The notes beneath the pieces were generated by a model. The model saw only the letters and a program-made list of their open reading frames with translations, had not been told where the DNA came from and ran no database searches. Shown one piece after another: positions 62,524 to 64,000 of a stretch of 64,000 nt of DNA (position 1 is its first letter; each line of letters opens with the position of its first letter). The translations under genes were made by a program, and so were the position numbers. Source of the stretch: Betaproteobacteria bacterium Ga0077540 (GTDB taxonomy: Bacteria; Pseudomonadota; Gammaproteobacteria; Burkholderiales; Methylophilaceae); assembly GCA_001464125.1 (NCBI GenBank), contig LNEP01000001.1, forward strand, positions 124,001 through 188,000, read 5' to 3'.

Positions 62524-63237
62524 TTATTTAAGCTTTTTGCGGAGTGATAAACTTGAAAATAAACCTATTCCAATCAGCATCATTAAGGAGCTATCTGGTT
62601 CTGGGACAGGGGCAGGCGTAGTGTAATTACTTACAAGCAACCAAGACCTTGTTTCTTGTGAACCGTATTGAGCAAACCTGTTAAAGTAAAATGGGTCATA
62701 AGTACCAAAGATTTCACTAAAATAAACTTGGTCAAGATGAGGATGTAAATACAAAATACCAACCATCTTTTCAGCTGGATCTGAAAAGAAAATAAAACTG
62801 TCAAAACTGCCGTTATAGTTAAATCCTAGAACCCCATCATCAAAAGCATTTTTTGTATCAGCAGTAAACGAGTCAATATTTGACGCAAGATTGTTCTTAA
62901 ACTCAACTTTAGAGATAGCGTTTGCAAATTCATAAGCCTCATCAATTGTTGCTAAATGGAAATCAGACCACTTTCCTCTAGTTGATATCGCATCAAGAGT
63001 TTGTTGATAGGTGTAGTTTTTAAGTAAACCAAGTTGTAAGTAACTCTTACCACTCTCTGCATTCTCGATGAAGGGGCTACTTCCATCCCAGCTTAAGCTG
63101 CCAATTGAGCCCCCGGGACTCGGGGCTATTGGAGTGCTTGGAAACGTAATTACAGGCATACCTCCACCACCAACAGCAGCGAATGCACTTGCTGATAATA
63201 TTAACGACATCATGAATAGAACTATTGATTTAGACAT
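62524..63237 (-). CDS. PEP-CTERM protein 3
   Basis: A 237-residue secreted protein. The start at 63237 (MSKSIVLFMMSLILSASAFA) is favoured by GAGGAAC seven bases before it and by a normal signal peptide; a longer frame from 63285 has no Shine-Dalgarno. The mature protein begins with a Gly/Pro-rich stretch (GGGGMPVITFP) and contains a C-terminal VPEPDSSLMMLIGIGLFSSL with a basic KKLK tail, the PEP-CTERM signal. The central domain (WDGSSPFIENAESGKSYLQL) is unrecognised. Confidence 0.85.
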   Translation of the reverse strand: MSKSIVLFMMSLILSASAFAAVGGGGMPVITFPSTPIAPSPGGSIGSLSWDGSSPFIENAESGKSYLQLGLLKNYTYQQTLDAISTRGKWSDFHLATIDEAYEFANAISKVEFKNNLASNIDSFTADTKNAFDDGVLGFNYNGSFDSFIFFSDPAEKMVGILYLHPHLDQVYFSEIFGTYDPFYFNRFAQYGSQETRSWLLVSNYTTPAPVPEPDSSLMMLIGIGLFSSLSLRKKLK

Positions 63238-63579
63238 TGAATGTTCCTCAACACGTTTATAGTTTTTATTAAAACATTCAAACATTTAATGTTATTTTGA
63301 TGACAAGCTACCAAATGAAAGTAGGCTGAATGGACTAGAACAGTGGCATTTAGTTAACTATTCAATCATCTGAAAATGCAGATGGGGATTGTTAATTTAT
63401 TTTTGGTAACTCTTGAGCTGATTAGAGGTACTTGGCATCCCCATAGCAGACACTTGCAAATCAAAATTTTCACATAAATCAATTTCGTCTAGAATACATT
63501 GTAAAGATGGTTCTACTTCTACATACTTGGATTACTACAAATTGAACTAATTTGCCTTAGTTAGTTTTTGGAGAAAAAA
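63238..63579. other. Gene-free stretch upstream of the DUF4177 gene
   Basis: No convincing gene or RNA is seen here. It contains the divergent control regions of PEP-CTERM protein 3 and the DUF4177 gene, and one copy of a 19-base repeat (63477-63495). Confidence 0.5.
63477..63495. repeat. 19-base upstream repeat, copy 1
   Basis: AATCAATTTCGTCTAGAAT lies 85 bases before the DUF4177 ATG. It shares 16 of 19 bases with a copy at 63906-63924, which sits at a similar distance (72 bases) before another possible start codon. Confidence 0.5.
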
Positions 63580-63789
63580 ATGCAAAAATGGGAATATAAA
63601 GTTTTAATTCGCACATACAACTCTAGAACAAAAAAATTTGACTGGGGCGATAATTCACTCAAAGGCAAAAGTGGTCCAGAGGTCCTTAACGACCTTGGGC
63701 AACAAGGCTGGGAGTTAATATCAACTCCTGTTTATCGTGAGTCAATCGAAGAAGAAAATGTTCAATACATGTTTAAACGGCCATGCTAG
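63580..63789 (+). CDS. DUF4177 family small protein
   Basis: A 69-residue protein opening with MQKWEYKVLIRTYNSRTKKF, and NDLGQQGWELISTPVYRE follows; the 'KWEYKV...LG..GWELV' pattern marks DUF4177. The ATG at 63580 follows TTTTGGAGAAAA; an in-frame TTG 12 bases upstream is less likely. No function is known. It is the only rightward gene after the PEP-CTERM group. Confidence 0.8.
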   Translation: MQKWEYKVLIRTYNSRTKKFDWGDNSLKGKSGPEVLNDLGQQGWELISTPVYRESIEEENVQYMFKRPC

Positions 63790-63905
63790 AAATTATGCCT
63801 AATTTATTAGTCTTTGTTGTGTTAATTTAATCGTTGAAAATCCCATTTGTTAGTAACAATAAATATCCCCAAAACTGCCTTTTCAAAATTAATATTTTCT
63901 GGACA

Positions 63906-63924
63906 AACCAACTTCGTCTAAAAT
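63906..63924. repeat. 19-base upstream repeat, copy 2
   Basis: AACCAACTTCGTCTAAAAT matches copy 1 at 16 of 19 positions (differences at positions 3, 7 and 16). Confidence 0.5.
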
Positions 63925-63985
63925 CATTTTGCGGTTATTAACTGACTATTTAATTTCTGCTAGCTTACACAGAGAAACGCCACTT

Positions 63986-64000
63986 GGAGAGTAAGATGCC
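63986..64000 (+). other. Possible start of the next gene
   Basis: GGAGA (63986-63990) followed by ATG at 63996-63998 looks like a ribosome binding site and start codon at the window edge. Only one codon can be read, so the gene cannot be named. Confidence 0.3.

Noticed and set aside
1-64000. CRISPR arrays, tRNA or rRNA genes, insertion sequences
   Set aside because: I looked in the gaps between genes and saw no repeat-spacer array, cloverleaf or transposase. A tRNAscan or BLAST search would settle it.

Overview
The window looks like chromosomal DNA of a methylotrophic betaproteobacterium of the Methylophilaceae type (Methylotenera or Methylophilus relatives). This is an inference from gene content: a MauE-like protein, the paired N-end-rule transferases Bpt and Aat, PEP-CTERM proteins, a GH17-GT2 glucan synthase, YqjD/YqjE/DUF1328 stress genes and moderate-to-low GC. 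Coding density is high. I see no rRNA, tRNA, insertion sequence, prophage or CRISPR array.

Layout. 1-1.7 kb, leftward: a truncated phosphomannomutase/phosphoglucomutase, a DUF3307 membrane protein and iscX. 1.7-2.06 kb: a gene-free stretch with a leftward sigma-54 promoter, an NtrC-like site and a rho-independent terminator, which together suggest a short nitrogen-regulated RNA. 2-8.2 kb, rightward: glyA, nrdR, a small membrane protein, ribD, a TatD hydrolase, then mtnA with a class II aldolase. 8.2-13.3 kb, leftward: bpt-aat, a Cache-PAS-GGDEF-EAL protein and an HMA-MauE fusion. 13.3-21.3 kb: a YgiQ radical SAM protein, a GumN/TraB protein, and a stress block in which two response regulators, YqjE, YqjD and DUF1328 face a CHASE3 histidine kinase and an EF-hand/BON protein. 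21.3-31.1 kb: a MoaD-like protein overlapping an Asp-box propeller protein, a large GGDEF-EAL protein, and a four-gene MacAB-like export operon. 31.4-40 kb: a lipid-linked glycosylation operon (GT39-like, GT2, GtrA, ChbG/YdjC), then a membrane GH17 protein and a GH17-GT2 glucan synthase. 40-54 kb: mostly housekeeping genes (lipocalin, YaiI, MAPEG, RhlE, BON, DUF502, RsuA-type synthase, aquaporin, TrmH-type methylase, pilin, AIM24-like, M48 peptidase, Hsp33), a Fur-controlled TonB-dependent receptor, and gluQ. 54-57.7 kb: an unknown protein, amtB with a complete sigma-54/NtrC control region, cytochrome b561 and a PepSY protein. 57.8-60.9 kb: ispD-ispF and an ABC exporter. 60.9-63.8 kb: three PEP-CTERM proteins and a DUF4177 protein.

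Themes that link the genes: nitrogen control (two separate sigma-54/NtrC regions), cyclic-di-GMP signalling (two dual-domain enzymes with intact motifs), envelope stress and surface glycans, and salvage of the methylthioadenosine by-product through MtnA and a FucA-like aldolase. Start sites were moved from the longest frame to an internal start wherever a Shine-Dalgarno sequence or family homology supports it. All function calls come from reading the protein sequences; no database search was run.
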